From Tigriopus japonicus (Eukaryota; Arthropoda; Copepoda; Harpacticoida; Harpacticidae): DNA of 64,000 bases. The notes beneath the pieces are model-generated. The model was not told where the DNA came from and made no database searches. It worked only from the letters and a program-made list of their open reading frames with translations. Location of the stretch: NCBI GenBank assembly GCA_010645155.1, contig CM021323.1, positions 11,546,695-11,610,694 on the forward strand, in the 5' to 3' direction. Below are positions 14,901 to 25,451 of this stretch, piece after piece; within the stretch, counting starts at the first letter, position 1; each line of letters opens with the position of its first letter. The position numbers and the translations under genes were made by a program.

Positions 14901-15038
14901 CACGCCGGCCGGCTGAGCGCTAGCCACGGCGACGGGCGGACCGGGGGCGTAACCCGTGGCGCCGGGATTGGGCGGGGCCGAGTAAGTGGGCGTGGCATGG
15001 GGCGGGGCCGGATACCCGAAGAAATTATTGGCGGCCAT
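11958..15038 (-). CDS. ZFR: Zinc finger RNA-binding protein with DZF domain (intronless)
   Basis: One uninterrupted frame of about 1026 aa from ATG 15038. An upstream in-frame ATG at 15098 would add 20 residues, but MAANNFFGY matches the family N terminus better. ZFR is a nuclear and cytoplasmic double-stranded-RNA-binding protein that pairs with NF45 and influences splicing and RNA editing. Seen: a Pro/Ala/Tyr-rich low-complexity N-terminal third, three U1-type C2H2 fingers near residues 301-323 (CEVCKISC), 347-369 (CELCDVTC) and 497-519 (CKLCDCKF), an Arg/Glu-rich coiled segment, and a C-terminal DZF domain (DLKGVMRVGILAKGLILNGD, then HALRLIAFRQVHKVLCM). Animal ZFR genes usually have many introns; this copy has none yet is fully open and has no poly(A) tract. 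It looks like a functional gene with wholesale intron loss. Confidence 0.93.
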   Translation of the reverse strand: MAANNFFGYPAPPHATPTYSAPPNPGATGYAPGPPVAVASAQPAGVPPTGPNPGAVAYNAASVAPTYRAAPAAAVVAYSAYQPPHQSTVSYAAAPVASVAAPPTVTASYPVTATYGQYPPPPGPGQPVYDPTKQATATYNHPYPSNVGVTVSYSVSDPHYQARPVYSNNSTVSVVARPAVINAPRPSYTTYAQSSSTSSYTYGAPAQLTGPPAGPPNQPKANIYLTGQPNPPAMGLAPMPPGVQPPPPVAKVGPPHWIRTQVPAGPLPGPHPPRMLAPAGLTHQRAYKPRVAPKPQQLHYCEVCKISCAGPQTYKEHLEGQKHKKKEAALKTGSHGPSTRSGSALRCELCDVTCTGSDAYAAHIRGSKHQKVVKLHTKLGKPIPSVDPVLVTKTNESESVPVSAPTSVAATSTAGPAKTVHLAATTAPKPVPVPKITFVGAHQAKTEPEANKTGNGSVMQNEVTIPRLPDEKDVQPVGHDYIEEIKSEDGKITSFNCKLCDCKFNDPNAKEMHMKGRRHRLQYKKKVNPDLVVDIKPSLRQRKIAEERAKRSQAREEFWKRREEEFKMLEEEERAFWEERRRFEEENGGFHDWHRGRFPGPRGSGPMPPRFGPHMFGFPPMLRRPDTIEDRHVNAKHSQIYPNEPDLELIRSLVSQTEKALKMVSDELVVTESQSDGKTTKVEKSDPNLGRDLKGVMRVGILAKGLILNGDHQVRIVVLCGKKPTVSLLDKVVNLLPGQMAKLASDIEYTLEKNVEKAGFTLITKKEMETCKKRASLEVTLTSPLIREEATSSGPDPEDLLDLEVCKEALAALRHAKWFQARAAQLHSAVTLIRVLRHLFSKVPAWQPINLFTLELLVEKCLASVGGPLSPGDGFRRVFEALASGILYSDAPGFLDPCEREPQDTAANLTPQQREDITSSAQHALRLIAFRQVHKVLCMEALPPPKSGARRFTRKRRLEESSTAETIGDEESGEKKDKKEGGEAAGLGHEDDGVVPNKVGEGNTSVERGGEGSTKDAKAESGASSG

Positions 15039-17509
15039 GCTTTGGTCGCGGCTAATTCGAATATTCCACTCCAAAAAGAGCGAAGAAAACACGGCCAATC
15101 AATCAACTACGATACAACAAATGGTCACCAACCAACCAACCAAACACGTGGGTGGTGGGTGGTGCCTAGCAATCAATCAGTCAGAGGGAGAGAGAGAGAG
15201 AATGAGACCGTGGAAAAGAGAGAGACGAATGAAAAGGGGGGCGTGAGAGGGGCGTGTCGGTCGCTGTGAATAACGGGCGGGCTGATTTCTGATTGGATGT
15301 GTGGGTAGGTGGATTACGCTGACTGACCTTGAGCCCAGAGATTGCCGCGCGGATTCAGGGTCCACTTTTGACGACGACGTGGTTCACTCAACATGGACAT
15401 ACTCGCCGCATTCGCCCCAATCCACTCTTTTTCACTCGGGCGTGGCCTTCGGATGGATTAACCCAGAAAGAAAGAAAGGAATGCCGTGAATCCCAACTCG
15501 GCGACCACGTTGACCGAGACAAACACTTTCTACTTACAGACACGCGTGCACACATACACTCACTTGGATTGTTGACTTGAAGGTGGGCAGTGCTGCGAAA
15601 ATAAAAAGGCGTAAAAGGCGCTCCGTGTGCATTTGGAATAAAATGAGATTAGTCAAACGGGTCAAGGGGATTATTTTTTTGTATTGGTAATATATCCTAT
15701 TCATGGAATGTAATACAATTGGGTCATGAGCGAATGTCATGGAATGACGTCTATTAAAACAAATTTGGATTTAAACGCAAATGGAGCCGTTTGATTTTAA
15801 TTTTCGTGATACTGACCGAAAGAAAAGACAATCAATACGGGAAGGGTGACGAAATAAGACGGTTTGTGGGAAAGGCGTAGTCTTTGTTTCACATTTCACG
15901 ATTTCAATTGGGTACAATCCGCCTCTTTCATAGAGACAAATACCAGAAAATCTGACGCGGCATACGAAAAATTGGAATTTGGAAGCTAACTCATATCAAG
16001 AATGAAAGCCACCGTAGCGCGGTTTGCATTATTTTAATCGCGGCACTATGGGTCGCGATCACCAAAGTTAGATGGCCGATTTGGCTGGACTGGCCGAGTT
16101 TACGTAGACAGACGGACGGCTTTGCTCAGACACCTCAATTCTTAAAAATTAAGATAAAATAAAATTGAAGGACATCACACGATCGAAAGGTCATTTGTCA
16201 ATGTGAATAAAGCTTTTAAAACGAAAAAGTCATTGAAAAATGTATATTAAATTAGTTGTGTTCTCAGACAGACAAATTTCGGGAATTTTAAGGTAAAGCC
16301 TCAAACAAGAAATGGGGATAATTAATCAAGCGCCAAACTTTAGCATTCTATTACGTTAAAAAAAGCACTGATTCTGCTCTGTACCCAAAAATCTATTGAA
16401 AAATCTCATATCTTGATTCTGCTCTGCACCCAAAAAAGAACAGAAAAAATCTCACATCGCTACTAACCTTCAGGTCATGTTCCACTCCCGAAATTTAGCA
16501 AAAAATATATATATGGGGATAACGTGTTTGGCCACACATTAGTATCCCATTCCAACCTTTGTAAATGATGGTAAAAATAAACTTCCTCTTAAAGCTGGGC
16601 TGATTCTTGCCTCTCAGTTACCCTCTCACGTCAGCATTGAAGAGATTTGAAGAGGAAGGTTGTTAGCAATGACTGTCATGACGATAAATCATTCACCTGG
16701 ATCACAGAGAGTTCGGAGGATTTTTTTCAAATTCCTGTACCACTCAAAATTGACATCTTTTTTTAAATTTTTTATCTCATGTCTTCAGGCTTTCTCGAAA
16801 TCAACAAGACATTGAAATTGTCTTAGGGTGGCCAAATGCAGACTAGTTATGCGACATTCAAATTTTCCAAAACATTTCTAAATTATGAAACGATCTTTTG
16901 TTAACCTGAAAAGTTTAGGAAATAAAGGCATAGTTTTACGTAAGTGTTCACTTTTTGTTTTGCTTAATCATGGACACTGTTGGTTACCTCCGGCTTTCTG
17001 TATTGGACTACAGAAATGTTTTGAATCTGTTACGTTGTAGTCAGACTGAAATTTTAGTCAGCCATGATGGTCTAGAAAACAAAATGAGGACGTCTGCTTT
17101 ACTCGAGTATTTTTCCATCAAAATGTTGGAAAAATATACCCAAATATGGCTTTTTGCCTTTGTGAGTGGCTCTTGTAATTCCGTGGAGTTAAAAAGGGCT
17201 TATTTTCTCATCAGAAAGCAGTTCTACGAGTGCTTCAATGCCATCAAGAAACAATCAAAACTCGAGGAATAAAACTTGTCTATGGTCTTCAAAATAAAGC
17301 TTACAACTGATCTAACTCATTCCATTTGTTGTGATCAATTTAGAGTCAATCGGCAGTTTGTTGGTGGGCCACAAAACGAAGTTTATAAGGACTTAAAAAG
17401 AGAAACTTCAGACCACGCTCTTAAGTGATGTGTCATCACGGTTTTGTTGACCTGATGATACAAAGGAAGCCGTGGGATGCCAAGAAATGGGTTCAAACAG
17501 CTCATACCC
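15039..17509. other. ZFR upstream region and non-coding DNA
   Basis: The first 300 bp upstream of ZFR is GC-richer, with a GA-rich run near 15185-15205, and is the likely promoter and 5' UTR. From about 15600 the sequence is AT-rich. A 105-codon frame at 16955-17272 (+) starts with ATG 16970 after an upstream non-ATG codon, has no recognisable motif, and I do not call it a gene. Nothing else was identified. Confidence 0.45.
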
Positions 17510-17520
17510 TTCCTTTCGTC

Positions 17521-18629
17521 TGAACGTTACATGGATTGAAAATCCACGCACATAGAAGCCGCCGTACATAAACAAATCCAAGTGGCCGGCGAAGTCAATC
17601 AGGGTTGCCAAAAAATGCTAGACACGCCATTACTATTGGCACAATTTTCTATAAATTATTATGTTTGGTATATGTACATGTTTCAAAATTTGATTTGCCA
17701 AGGGTGATATTATCTCCTAAAATGTAATGTTTTATGGAGGTTTTTGATATCCTTTTTCAAGTCACTGAAATTCTAATGACTTTAGTAATGAATTTGCCTT
17801 ACAAAACAAATAAAGTTTTTAGCAAACAACTCTAAACATGCCTTGATATTTCTTCCTGATTCTTTGCATTTAAGGCAGGATTGTGGACAAATTTTTAACA
17901 CTTTTCCTGACCAACTCACTATACAAGGGTTGTATAGATCTGCCAACAGTAACTGATTGGTAGACCAAATATCATTTAAACATTAAGGGTGGAAATTATA
18001 TTAATGATTAACTCTCTTTACAGGGAATCCCATTCTTTGTAGCAGTATTTAAATATCCCCCCCCAAAAACAAGAATATATATATGAAATGGTAATAGTAT
18101 ATGAAACCAAATTTGAACATATTTTTTGCTGAATGTATAATAAATCACAAATCCACAGAGATATTTTATTGGCCTTGTGGTCAATACTTGACATACACTT
18201 CTATTCTCACAACCATTTTGGGATAGTAAAATCCCCTAAAAAGAGGGGCACATCATCCTATTTGGCACCTCTAACACACTTCCAAACTGGCAAGACTACC
18301 ATACCAGGTATATAGCTCCCCATGACATCATAACTCATTTACCATTTGCAGATACATAATGTTGCCAAGTTCAAGCATGGGTTAGGAGCTGAAATAGGTT
18401 TAGTCTTAATCTACCTACAATGAAGATCATGGAGAGAACTTGGGTAATTATTGAATGAATACAACAAAAATATTATTGCAATATGATTTCTGAAAGAAAC
18501 ATGTGTTTCTAGTAACTGCCATGTGTCTAGCATATTTGAGCAACCCTGATTGACTTTGCCCTTCACTTGGGTTTGTTTATGTACGTCGGCTCCTATGTAC
18601 GTGGATTTTCAATCCATGTAACGTTCATA
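17521..18629. mobile_element. Mutator-like long-TIR transposon, non-autonomous
   Basis: About 1.1 kb bounded by inverted repeats that begin TGAACGTTACATGGATTG. The arms stay alike for roughly 110-120 bp (about 17521-17640 and 18505-18629), including CAGGGTTGC and ATGCTAGACAC. An identical direct repeat TTCCTTTCGTC flanks it at 17510-17520 and 18630-18640, which reads as an 11-bp target duplication. Long arms plus a 9-11 bp duplication fit the Mutator (MULE) group. No transposase is encoded, and the interior carries a non-LTR 3' fragment. Confidence 0.72.
17866..18045 (+). mobile_element. Non-LTR retrotransposon 3' fragment (family A, copy 3)
   Basis: A 5'-truncated copy of the element seen at 32950-33655 and 53451-55872. 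The shared stretch encodes the end of the reverse transcriptase ORF (TATACAAGGGTTGTATAG, then CAACAGTAACT and TGGTAGA) and the 3' UTR ending near GGGAATCCCATTCTTTGTAG. It sits inside the long-TIR element 17521-18629, so it either inserted there or was captured. Confidence 0.8.
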
Positions 18630-18640
18630 TTCCTTTCGTC

Positions 18641-20043
18641 CATGTTCCATCGATTTAAGTGGTAGACTATCTTATATTTATTTGAGGAAGTTGGCCGATG
18701 ATCGAGCCCTTCCTTTCTACAGTTCGAAAGCCATTGCTGACTATCCAAGTAACAATGTGTGGTCAACAAGTTCGTCAATATATTCACCAAGAGCCAGCAA
18801 TCAACCCAATTCAAGCCAATCCCGACTATTTTCAGTTTCAATTTGCTAAAATTTTCTTTTATGGACAATAAACTCATTAATCGTCTATTGCGCGATAAAA
18901 CACTTTTTGTTCCTACTTTTCCCGTCATTTGGTACAAGACCTTTTGTAGTATTACGTCGACACGTGTATGACATGCTCTCTATGCTAAAATCGGCATTTT
19001 TTATCCTCGAGTGTTAAAAACGCTTGGCATTGGCATGTGCCCATTTTCAAATGTTAGACTCCAGATTATTTGTCCAATTGAGGGTTGCCAATTTGTATCG
19101 ATCAGAGTTCAAAAGTTAGGTCAGGGTCAGAAAATAAAAAGATTGCCATTTCAATGCTTTAGCAATGAAAAAGTTATTTGGAAATTTATGGTTCATAATA
19201 AAGTGCTCAAAAGGGCTTGTTTTTTTCCGCCCCAAAAATACTGAAATATTGGTTAGAAGTAAGATCGATTTGGCAGGCCTGGAATATTTCAGGGTTCAAA
19301 ATTATTTGATCATTAGCAAAATATGATAGAAAAAATATAAGAAAATGAGTCGTACAAGAATTTGATATTTTGTGTACAAGTAGAGGACTAACAAAGAAGT
19401 TGTGTGAATCTAGTGGCTTGCATTGCTAACAACATCTGTCTTAAAACCAACCGGCGCCCAACGTGCCTCTCTAACAAACGGCTGAATGGGAGAGAGAATA
19501 ATCAGGAGAGACTTGGACCCTATGGGCCAATGCCATTCCCTGACCACTTTTCGGGGTTGTCCGTTAGTACAATGACTTGAGCTGCGCCCGCGTTTCGCCC
19601 TCTTTCAGCCACCCTGTCAATCAGTGACGCCACATACTTGCCTAAGAATCGGTCTCACACCCGTACCACCCTTGAATATGATCATAATCTACCCGATTTT
19701 CCTACCTTTTTAATGCAAAAAAATGATTATAACGCTATCGGTTTCATTTTAATCGAATCTTACTACCTAAAGACTGGACTTATAAGGATGACGATCCCGT
19801 TGGAGCTTGAAGATAGTTAACGGTTTGGCAAGCCTGAAGCTCGTTTTTCGTTGGGATTTAAACATCCGCGCGCTCGTATTCAGTTAGTAGTGCTTGAGAA
19901 GCGAGCTGAGCTCGACGTATAACTCGATCCTCGTCGTGGAAGTCATCGAGACCCAAGAACAAGGCTAGCCCGGAGACTTTTTGAAACCGCCCAATGTGAA
20001 TGAGTGGATCCGCCTCTTGCCAACAAAGAAGAAGACGAAGATC
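18641..20043. other. Non-coding region and probable PLK1 promoter
   Basis: 18641-19430 is AT-rich with no recognisable gene. An open frame at 18593-18937 on the minus strand overlaps the long-TIR arm and has no family match. 19440-19660 is distinctly GC-richer and, with 19850-20043, is the likely promoter and 5' UTR of PLK1. No specific transcription-factor site is claimed. Confidence 0.4.
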
Positions 20044-22702
20044 ATGAGTTCGAAATCGTCGCGTGCCGTGGACCCCAATGCCAAGGAGATTCCCATGGTG
20101 ATCCGGGATCCGCAACGCGGCAAGCAATATGAGCGCGGAAAATTTCTGGGAAAGGTGAGATAGATCGATCGATCGATAGCATACAGATTTAGTTCTAGTA
20201 GGAATGGCTAGTGAAACAAACGCCTCTTTAGTCTTTAATTCATCAAGCGCAAATGACCAAGTTTAAGCTTTCTTTTAACCTCTGGCATCCTTTGAATTCG
20301 TTGATTCAGTTATAACTTATCTTGGCGGCGCCAAAGGGAAGGAATAAAAATGGGTCTTAGGGAACCTCTTAGAATTGTCATCGTGTTCATCGCTTCATTT
20401 GGTGTGAAGGCTTCAAGAAAAATGCTTGACAACCGAGTCTCAGATTTTGGTGAGATGAAGAAGCTAAGTTTTTGACTCAAAGGCTCAATCAAATAAGGGT
20501 TTGCCATATAATGATTGTGGTCGCCTTCATTCGTATTGAATTTGAAACTGAAACGAATAAAAATTTAAAATGAACTTTGGCCATGGAACCTTCGAAAATA
20601 CTATTTCTCGCCCTTGATGAAAGGGATTGGTTTCAAACAGTGAAAGTTGATATACTTATTGAACTGGCCATTTGAATTAGTAAATATTCAGCAATGTCTA
20701 GGGTCAAAATAAAGTTATAGGTAGTTGAATTTTAATGATTGATCGCCATTCTGTATTTAGTCTTATTTAAAGCTTTGGGCACGTTAGCCCTAGTAAGAAG
20801 TTCAACTCAGGTTGCTAAATCTTATGCTTTATGCTATTTAGGGTGGGTTTGCCAAATGTTACGAGCTGAAAGATGCCAAAACCTCGGAGGTGTTTGCCGG
20901 GAAAATCGTTCCCAAATCGTTGTTGGTCAAACCCCATCAGCGCGAGAAGATGACCCAAGAGATCAGCCTCCACAAGGAGCTCAGTCATTTGTTCGTGGTC
21001 AAGCTCTACTCCTATTTCGAGGACGAAAACTTTGTGTACATCATCTTGGAGTTGTGTCGTCGGCGTTCTTTGATGGAGCTCCATCGACGTCGTCAAGCCT
21101 TGACCGAACCCGAAGCCCGATACTTTATGAACCAGATCCTCTTGGGCGTGAAATACCTCCACGATAGCAAGATCATCCATCGCGATCTCAAACTGGGTAA
21201 TATCTTCCTCAACGACGAGATGGAGGTGAGTTTAAATTATAAAATAATTAGAGAGATGGCGGCTTGAAACTAATATGTCAATATTTTGTTACTCTCTTTT
21301 TAGATCAAATTAGGCGATTTCGGCTTAGCAACTCGTGTAGATTTTGACGGTGAGCGCAAGCGTACTTTGTGCGGAACCCCGAACTACATTGCGCCCGAAG
21401 TTTTGGGCAAGAAAGGTCACAGTTACGAAGTGGACATCTGGTCGATTGGTTGTATTTTGTACACGCTCCTGGTGGGCAAACCCCCGTTCGAGACACAAAC
21501 CCTCAAAGAGACCTATTCGAGAATCAAGCGCAACGAGTACTTTGTCCCATCTCAAGTGGGGCCCTCAGCCAGGAAACTCATCGGCAAGCTCCTTCAAGTG
21601 AGTATCATCATGGAACCTAGTTGTATGTTTCCCTAAGAATTTGAAACACAACTCTCTTTGGTTTTAGCACGACCCGGAAAGACGGCCTAATGTAAGGGAA
21701 ATCCTCAAAGATGACTTCATGACCAAGGGCTATTTGCCCCAGAAATTGCCCGTGTCCTGTCTGACCATGGCTCCGCGATTCGACACCAAGACAAATGTGA
21801 ACCTAATCGCTCAACGTGGTCCACTGACAGAGCTCAACAAGGACATGAGAAACGCCTGTTTGGCCTCCGATGGCCTCAAGAAAACGCCCTCATCCTCAGA
21901 TCAGGCTTACGCTAACTCAGATAAATTCCTTCTGGACCTTCAAGCCCAATTGAAGGTCGTAGTGGACGCCAAGCCCGCCAATAAGAATGTGATCAACGAA
22001 GACGAGGCCGAGGATCCCAAGAGTTTACCTATGATCTGGGTCTCCAAATGGGTGGATTACTCGGATAAGTACGGATTCGGATACGCTCTCAGTGACGAGA
22101 GCATCGGTGTCTTGTTCAACGATATCACGCGGCTACTTCTCTTATCCGACGGATCGTAAGTACTCCTAACATAACTCGCCGACTTCGTGAAATAATCTCA
22201 ATCCTATTCTCTTGTATGTTGCAGCAATATCCATTATATTGACTTTGAGGGCCACGAGCACTATTACACACTGACCAACTTCCCTCCCACTCTCGAAAAG
22301 AAGGTCAAGTTGCTCAATTACTTCCGCAATTATATGAAGGAGCATCTCTTGAAGGCCGGTGCTAATATTGCTACACGCGACGGTGATGAGCTCTCTCGAA
22401 TTCCCTCGTTGAAGACCTGGTTCCGGACCTCGCGAGCAGTTGTGATGCAACTTTCCAATGGCACGTTACAAATCAACTTCTTCAAAGATCACACCAAGAT
22501 CATTCTGTGTCCACTCATGGGTGCTTGCACGTACATCGACGAGGATAAGAACCATCGGACCTTCCGCTTCGATCTCATCAAGGAGCATGGTTGTCATCAG
22601 GAGTTGGCGAGTAGACTCACCTACGCCAACGACAAAGTCAATTCCATGATCGCTTCCCTCACCAAGAACCCGCAAGGACCCACACGAATTGGATCCAACT
22701 AG
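20044..22702 (+). CDS. PLK1: Polo-like kinase 1
   Basis: Five exons: 20044-20154, 20842-21225, 21304-21597, 21668-22155 and 22225-22702, giving 584 aa (human PLK1 603). All junctions are GT-AG and in phase; introns 2-4 are only 69-78 bp. It is a Ser/Thr kinase of mitotic entry, centrosome maturation and cytokinesis. Seen: glycine loop KGGFAKC with the exon junction inside it, ATP lysine AGKIVPK (K58), HRDLKLGN (D152), DFG (D170), the activation-loop threonine in [10 protein letters not shown] (T186), and APE. Two polo boxes follow: the first has [10 protein letters not shown] with the phosphopeptide-binding Trp, the second ends with NFFKDHTK, whose His and Lys form the phosphate pincer. The structure is complete and appears functional. 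Upstream in-frame sequence before ATG 20044 lacks family similarity. Confidence 0.96.
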
Positions 22703-22925
22703 GCATTGATATCAACTTGTCCCTCTCTCAGTCTCTCCTTTCCTTTCTGTACAAACCATGTTGTTTGAGAAGGTTTAGTTTTCGATACTAAGCTCTCAAG
22801 TAAAAAAATCTGAAGCGGAAAAAGCCCATTGTCTTGAAATCCTTTGCAAATCTCCGACGTGTTCCCGTCCGCTAATGAGCTTCAACTCTCATTTCTCCGT
22901 CTGTTTCGATCAGCCTGGATCATTG

Positions 22926-22931
22926 AATAAA
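22926..22931 (+). terminator. Poly(A) signal of PLK1
   Basis: AATAAA lies about 220 bp after the PLK1 stop and 45 bp before the stop codon of convergent MTRF1L, so cleavage would fall at the edge of the neighbouring gene. Confidence 0.6.
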
Positions 22932-22975
22932 ACTATTACCCACACTGGTAAACAATCTAATTCGAACTCATATGT

Positions 22976-24187
22976 TTAAGGTTCACTCGCCAAAAGTTCT
23001 TGCCAGGCCATCTCTTGAGCCTCGTCCTCTAATTTGGCTTGGAACTCTTCCAAGATCTCGAAACCAAAGTTGCCGAGGAAAAAGTTAGCCAAATTCGGGA
23101 CTGTCCTCGACACGCCCACGCGATGATCCGTGATCATATGTCGAGAATAATTATACGTCCGGATCTTTTCATTCCGATTCATGTTGCCAATCTGCGATTT
23201 CCGGGATCGATTCAGCGCATCCATTTCCCGCCCATACCGTTCATCAAAAAGGGCCTTGCGCAACTTCAAGATGGCCTTCTTTTTGTTCTGCGCACCTTTC
23301 TTTTCCTCCTGACAATCCACCACTTTGCCCGTCGGAATATGCACAATCCGGCAAGCACTATCCACCTTATTCACGTTCTGACCTCCGGGTCCACTCGACC
23401 GCGTAAAGTCCACCTTCAAATCCCGTTCATGAATCACGATATCGTCATCATTGGGAATGGGCAAAACCGCCACCGAACACGTGCTCGTTTGAAGTCGGTC
23501 ATTTTTCGTGCCCGTTACGGGCACTCGTTGCACTCGATGCACGCCACTCTCATATTTCATGGCCCTGAACACGGCTCGACCTTGAACCGTGGCCACGGCT
23601 CTTTGAATTCCCGTAGTGGAACTGAATTTGGAGTGTAACCCCACGGAACTCCGTTCGTATTCGACCACTTCCACTTCGAAACCGAGATTGTCCCGCATGT
23701 AATTGGTGTACATATCGAAGATTTCTTGAGCAAACAGACACGCTTCTAACCCTCCCGCCCCCGGAACCACCTCCACGGAGGCGTTGTTTTCGTCGTAAGA
23801 GGGCGGATCGAGGAGATGGAGTCTTAATTCGGCTAGAGCGTTTTTTCGGTCTTCGGCTAAGGTATTGAGGTCTTTGATGGCCATTTCTCGCAGTTCAGGG
23901 TCTTGGGTTAAGGCTTGGAGTTCTATGCTTTCGGCTTGCAGAGCTTGAATTCGCTCAAAAATCGGCTGAACCCGTTGAAATTTGCGCTTGAATTGGACGG
24001 TGGCGCCGGTTTGGTTGATCTGATTCTGTTGAATTTCGAATTTTCGGGCCATTTGTTCCATATAACGCTGAACGGGGTCGGGAATGAGCAAATTGGGGAT
24101 GTCCGGGGCTGATGTGGAATGCAGACGGACCGCCCCCGACCAGACACGCCCCGTTCGCCAACCTCGGAGTAGTGTGCCTAAAGCCAT
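22976..24187 (-). CDS. MTRF1L: Mitochondrial class I peptide chain release factor (mtRF1a type)
   Basis: Single exon, 403 aa, starting at ATG 24187. It releases the finished peptide at UAA/UAG codons on mitochondrial ribosomes. Seen: a basic, Arg-rich N terminus lacking acidic residues (MALGTLLRGWRTGRVWSG), typical of a mitochondrial presequence; a coiled domain 1; the codon-recognition tripeptide PVT in HRVQRVPVTGTKNDRLQTS, i.e. the PxT form of RF1 and MTRF1L and not the altered loop of vertebrate MTRF1; the catalytic GGQ in SSGPGGQNVNKVDSA; and the EKIRTYNYSRHMITDHRVG block near the end. The residue before GGQ is proline (GPGGQ) instead of the usual alanine of RF1 proteins, a form better known from rescue factors. 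Length and domain order otherwise match bona fide release factors. The gene converges on PLK1, 273 bp away. Confidence 0.9.
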   Translation of the reverse strand: MALGTLLRGWRTGRVWSGAVRLHSTSAPDIPNLLIPDPVQRYMEQMARKFEIQQNQINQTGATVQFKRKFQRVQPIFERIQALQAESIELQALTQDPELREMAIKDLNTLAEDRKNALAELRLHLLDPPSYDENNASVEVVPGAGGLEACLFAQEIFDMYTNYMRDNLGFEVEVVEYERSSVGLHSKFSSTTGIQRAVATVQGRAVFRAMKYESGVHRVQRVPVTGTKNDRLQTSTCSVAVLPIPNDDDIVIHERDLKVDFTRSSGPGGQNVNKVDSACRIVHIPTGKVVDCQEEKKGAQNKKKAILKLRKALFDERYGREMDALNRSRKSQIGNMNRNEKIRTYNYSRHMITDHRVGVSRTVPNLANFFLGNFGFEILEEFQAKLEDEAQEMAWQELLASEP

Positions 24188-25451
24188 GGATGGGTTGGTT
24201 GTTTTGATTCAAGTGAGTAGTAAATAAATAAATATGTGAGACACGTGTTTGTTTCTGACAGGGTTGATACTCTTGAGGTTGCGCGACGAGCAGCGCATAA
24301 AAGGGATGTCTTTGTTAATTGTTATATTTGTTTGTTTCCCATCAGTAAAAAAGACATATTTATCACTAACGCATCAGCATTTTTTGTGTTTTGTAGCTAG
24401 AAAACCCAATTAGGGAATTATTTCATGAGCATAGGGGTTGAGCCATTGCCAACTAACCACCATATTCCTGGTTCCAATCCCAGGCTTGCCGAGTCTTAGT
24501 GGCCTGTGGGATTCATTTACACACTGTAGTCACGGCTTTAAAATTTTAAATGGGCGAACCTGCAGTCATTCCTGACGGAAAGGTAAAAATTAATGCGTGT
24601 TGTTGGAACGGCAATATTCCCATCCAATGCCTTAATCAGATCGCAGCTGCAAAGCTGCATTCTGACACCAGAAAAACAACAACATTCTTTTAATCAATAA
24701 GATCTATATAAGAGGCACTGATAATTGACATTACCAACAATCCAAGCTATATTATTGCACACTTTTGATAGATGCAACAAGAGTCCAATAAAAGCTCATG
24801 TTTTTTTGTATGTACACTTTTTTGTGAAGAGAGAAAACACAGTTGATTAACGAACCACTCAAAAACAGCGCATTCACTTTTTTCATTCCGCTTATTTCTG
24901 TTAAAAGGAATTGGTCGAAAGAAATGTTCAATCACTCGATTAGCTTGACATGAAATGGGGCTGTAAACGAGTTTGACTATGTTCACAAAATGTTTATCAA
25001 CAAAAAGGGTGTCACAAATGAGAGTCGACCATCCAGTTACTCCAAGTCCATGGTTCATCGGCAGTTTTGCTCCGAATGAATCTTGATTCAAAAGTGCACG
25101 CCAATACATAGACCTGTCCTCGAATCCACGTTCCAAGCCCAATTGTGCTTTTTTTTCTTTTCAACGTGTGCTTGGTTTACTCGAACATGTCTAATTTTTC
25201 CAAAAGACATCAGTTTTATCTAAATCCACATGAAGCGTGAGGAAGTTTTAATTTCTCAAAATGACCTTTTAGATATCTCAGTCTCTCTAGCCGTGATTAA
25301 ACATTAAAATTAAGAATGGCTCAAGTGCTTTAAGGCATGTTTTGAATCATGATTAAGCGTGGGTTTCATTTTGGTCACCCTATTCTTCAAAACAAGGTGG
25401 GCGCAAATTCCAAAGTCTTGAAATCAAATTGTCACTTTTTAAAGAAGAAAG
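24188..25451. other. Region between the divergent MTRF1L and SASS6 genes
   Basis: Both flanking genes are transcribed away from this stretch, so both promoters must be here. A 131-codon open frame on the minus strand (24747-25142) has no recognisable domain. A short match to a tRNA B box near 24470 has no surrounding cloverleaf. No repeats were recognised. Confidence 0.4.

Noticed and set aside
15185..15205. GA-rich run as a GAGA-factor site
   Set aside because: Plausible in a promoter but indistinguishable from a simple microsatellite by sequence alone.
14460..15269. A 269-codon Arg/Gly/His-rich frame on the plus strand
   Set aside because: It lies opposite the Pro/Ala-rich coding sequence of ZFR and is explained by that strand's codon bias.
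16970..17272. A 101-codon frame starting with ATG
   Set aside because: No motif, no recognisable family and AT-rich codon use; not enough to call a gene.
24440..24500. Possible tRNA gene or tRNA-derived SINE (GGTTCCAATCC box)
   Set aside because: No A box at the right spacing and no acceptor stem or anticodon arm could be folded.
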